Shown here: piece by piece, positions 60,966 through 64,000 of the stretch
How the letters are laid out: each line of letters starts with the position of its first letter
How positions within the stretch are numbered: position 1 is the stretch's first letter
NCBI GenBank assembly: GCA_029931535.1
Contig: JAQPZY010001555.1
Span: 3,193,001 to 3,257,000 of the forward strand
DNA: 64,000 nucleotides
Direction: 5' to 3'
From: Margaritifera margaritifera
Lineage: Eukaryota > Mollusca > Bivalvia > Unionida > Margaritiferidae
Made by a program: the position numbers and the translations under genes
The notes under the pieces: generated by a model
The model's database searches: none
The model's input: the letters and a program-made list of their open reading frames with translations, nothing else
What the model was told of the DNA's origin: nothing

Positions 60966-62716
60966 AAGTACAACATGTAACTTATTTATGTGACCACAGT
61001 CCAGTACCACTTTTATAATAGTGATAAAAACCACTATTTTATCTTCTAGTTCTGTTGATGGATACGCATTTCTGATATAAGATTTCACGTGACGCTTTTA
61101 AATCCAAGATTGACGCATTGACGCCAGCGTCAAGAGCTTAGGTCAAAGGTCATAAATCACGACCTTTCTCCAGACCGTAAGTATATTTTATGACGTCATG
61201 ACCGGCATTATATTTTGCGCAAATAGTTTTTTTGGCGAATGCTCAATGGAATACAATTCGCATGACCAATAACAAATGTCTAATATTTTTGCTCATAAGC
61301 AATGAATATAAACTGTACGCAAGCGCAAAAGACAAATGTTATACAAACAATTTACGAAACTGAACCAAAAAAGTACAACAATCTAACACAAAAAAGATGT
61401 ACCATAAAATGTTACCAAGAAAGCATTTTACCAAAAAGAATACATTTAAACAAAATCAAAAGTAATAAATACAAAACCAATTTTCGCTACACAGACTTAT
61501 ACATGGATATAAACATATACACATGCCATAAATGCAATAACACGACGTGTCACGCAAAAACACGATTTTGGACTCCCAAATCCCCAGACACGGTCGTGTT
61601 TCGAAAAACACGATTTTCAGCAATCTTAGCGACAAAATACATTTCCCACAACAAAACCAGAATAAAACCTATATTTCTTGACCACCGTAATATATGCCAA
61701 TAATCTGTGGTATGTATAAACAGTAAACAGTCTTACTCATGTAAAACTATCCTTGGGGCAGTTTATACAGCTATTTTAGTGGCAATTAAAAGGTAAGGCG
61801 GTCAGAGATTAACAGACACCTTTCAGAGATTTACTGAATTGGTTCACAATAGCTAGGGTGATGTGTCGTGTCAAATCCTTTGAGCACTGCTGAGGGTGAG
61901 CCCATTAGGCTAATTTGCATAGGTAAACTACACTAAGTGGAACAACCCAATTTGTCTAAAGTTAAGTACATCAAAGAGATGCGTATTGAGGAACAAATGT
62001 TATTACACATCACTGACTGCATCGAATGAGAATGTTGAAACCATCTTTATTAAAGTTTGTGATTAGCGGCAACGTTTCTTTGAGGTGGGATTTTTACTCC
62101 ATATATAAAATTAAAAACATGATTATTTCGGTAGGTTAAACAACAGCACCATTCAATCTCTAATGTAGTGTTGCACATATGATCCCAAGATCAGTGGACA
62201 CTGTGTCCCTCATCCTACAGATTTGGCGGACACAACATTTTAAAGGGACAAAGGAAATATGAAGTACATAATGCACTAGAAGTGCTAAAAAACAATGGGA
62301 TAATCTTATTTGTTTCGACAGTTTTGCCACCTTGACTTTCTCATATTTTCCTTGCACATTTACATTATTGCAATAAACGTTTTATCATGTGATCAAGTAA
62401 CTCATGACAACATTAACATGTTTGAATATCTGGTTAACCTGAAATGAACTGCAACATGGAATTTTAATAATTTTAAAACTATTAAATCATTAATCAAATG
62501 ACAAATTGTTTATTTGCATGAATTACTACTCTTTTGCATTATTTCAGCCTGAGAATAAATTAAATCGTCACTGCCATGCTTGTGACGTTAACCTCGAAAA
62601 TACATTATAACAGTGTCGGTCAAAGACTTTAGCAACTCGGCCGACTACCATAAAGCTTGAATGTTTTCAATGCCAGATTGATTGTTTTAAAATGGATATT
62701 AATTGACATCTTACAG
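60966..62716. other. Non-coding, except a cluster of regulatory-type motifs
   Basis: Includes the DR1/CRE cluster described separately, a Lys/Asn/Thr-rich 133-codon frame at 61302-61703 with no motif (likely spurious in A-rich sequence), and AT-rich DNA. Confidence 0.4.
61086..61198. promoter_or_regulatory. E-box, DR1 and CRE-type motif cluster
   Basis: CACGTG at 61086-61091, AGGTCAAAGGTCA at 61140-61152 (a perfect direct repeat of AGGTCA with one spacer base, the RXR/HNF4/COUP-type nuclear-receptor site) and TGACGTCA at 61191-61198 (full CRE). The DR1 is too long to expect by chance in 64 kb. The short palindromes could be chance. No adjacent gene start is established; the nearest candidate exon is at 62717. 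Confidence 0.4.
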
Positions 62717-62842
62717 GTTTTATCACTTTTAGCGACTTTTGCCATTGCTAGCGCCAACATTGACGTGATTACATATCCGCGAAGGAAAAGGGCACGTCTT
62801 GGAACACTTTTCAGTGTTCCATCTCCCGATGTAGACAAATAA
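62717..62842 (+). CDS. Candidate terminal exon: hydrophobic segment then furin-like site
   Basis: An acceptor-like CATCTTACAG ends at 62716, with TTAATTGAC upstream as a possible branch site. The frame reads VLSLLATFAIASANIDVITY, then PRRKRARLGTLFSVPSPDVD and K before TAA at 62840-62842. The first 13 residues resemble a signal-peptide core ending in ASA; RRKR is a furin/prohormone-convertase-type site. It could be the last exon of a secreted peptide precursor, or the final membrane segment and tail of a larger protein. The same frame is open back to an ATG at 62657, giving a 61-residue unspliced alternative. Family not recognised. Confidence 0.35.
   Translation, partial: VLSLLATFAIASANIDVITYPRRKRARLGTLFSVPSPDVDK

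Positions 62843-64000
<1,158 letters not shown>

Noticed and set aside
61302..61703. 133-codon Lys/Asn/Thr-rich frame
   Set aside because: Composition mirrors A-rich DNA, with no motif, splice structure or conserved neighbour.

Overview
This is a eukaryotic, AT-rich, gene-poor window. I judge it to be from a marine invertebrate, most likely a bivalve mollusc. The grounds are dense (TA)n/(TC)n microsatellites, the 'TTCGTGG' terminal-repeat elements common in molluscan genomes, diverged ~150-bp tandem arrays of molluscan type, remnants of two Polinton/Maverick elements, and intron-rich coding sequence. There are no bacterial operons, rRNA or CRISPR arrays. The species call is inference only.

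The best-supported host gene is a claudin/PMP22/EMP-type four-pass membrane protein on the + strand. Its three coding exons (22710-22914, 24293-24436, 35683-35858) join in phase to 174 residues ending in a stop. A splice acceptor just before the ATG implies at least one further upstream 5'UTR exon. Intron 2 (about 11.2 kb) holds, in antisense, a badly decayed Polinton with integrase, penton-like, unknown structural and adenain-type protease fragments, flanked by candidate inverted termini. A Tc1/mariner transposase scrap lies just beyond the last exon.

Region by region: 1-15 kb is a patchwork of duplicated, foldback and microsatellite-tipped repeats. In it a 1,913-bp segment has been copied 8.8 kb downstream into a site whose 159 bp are duplicated on both sides. 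15-20 kb has microsatellites, a GC-rich island with small ORFs and a possible two-exon micro-gene. 20.4-22.6 kb is an inverted-terminus element carrying a 3 x 220-bp array. 22.7-35.9 kb is the claudin-like gene. 36-51 kb is mostly non-coding, with a 28 x 27-bp minisatellite, a 33-bp minisatellite and weak exon candidates on the minus strand. 51.8-61 kb is a large nested inverted repeat, whose right half carries a decayed Polinton B-type DNA polymerase split by TA microsatellites. 61-64 kb has a nuclear-receptor DR1 site near a CRE, a candidate terminal exon with a furin-like site, and a TA/TG microsatellite.

I found no convincing new enzymatic system. The most unusual items are the templated-looking insertion with the 159-bp target duplication, the microsatellite abutting the claudin-like splice donor, the two Polinton relics, and the nested palindrome.
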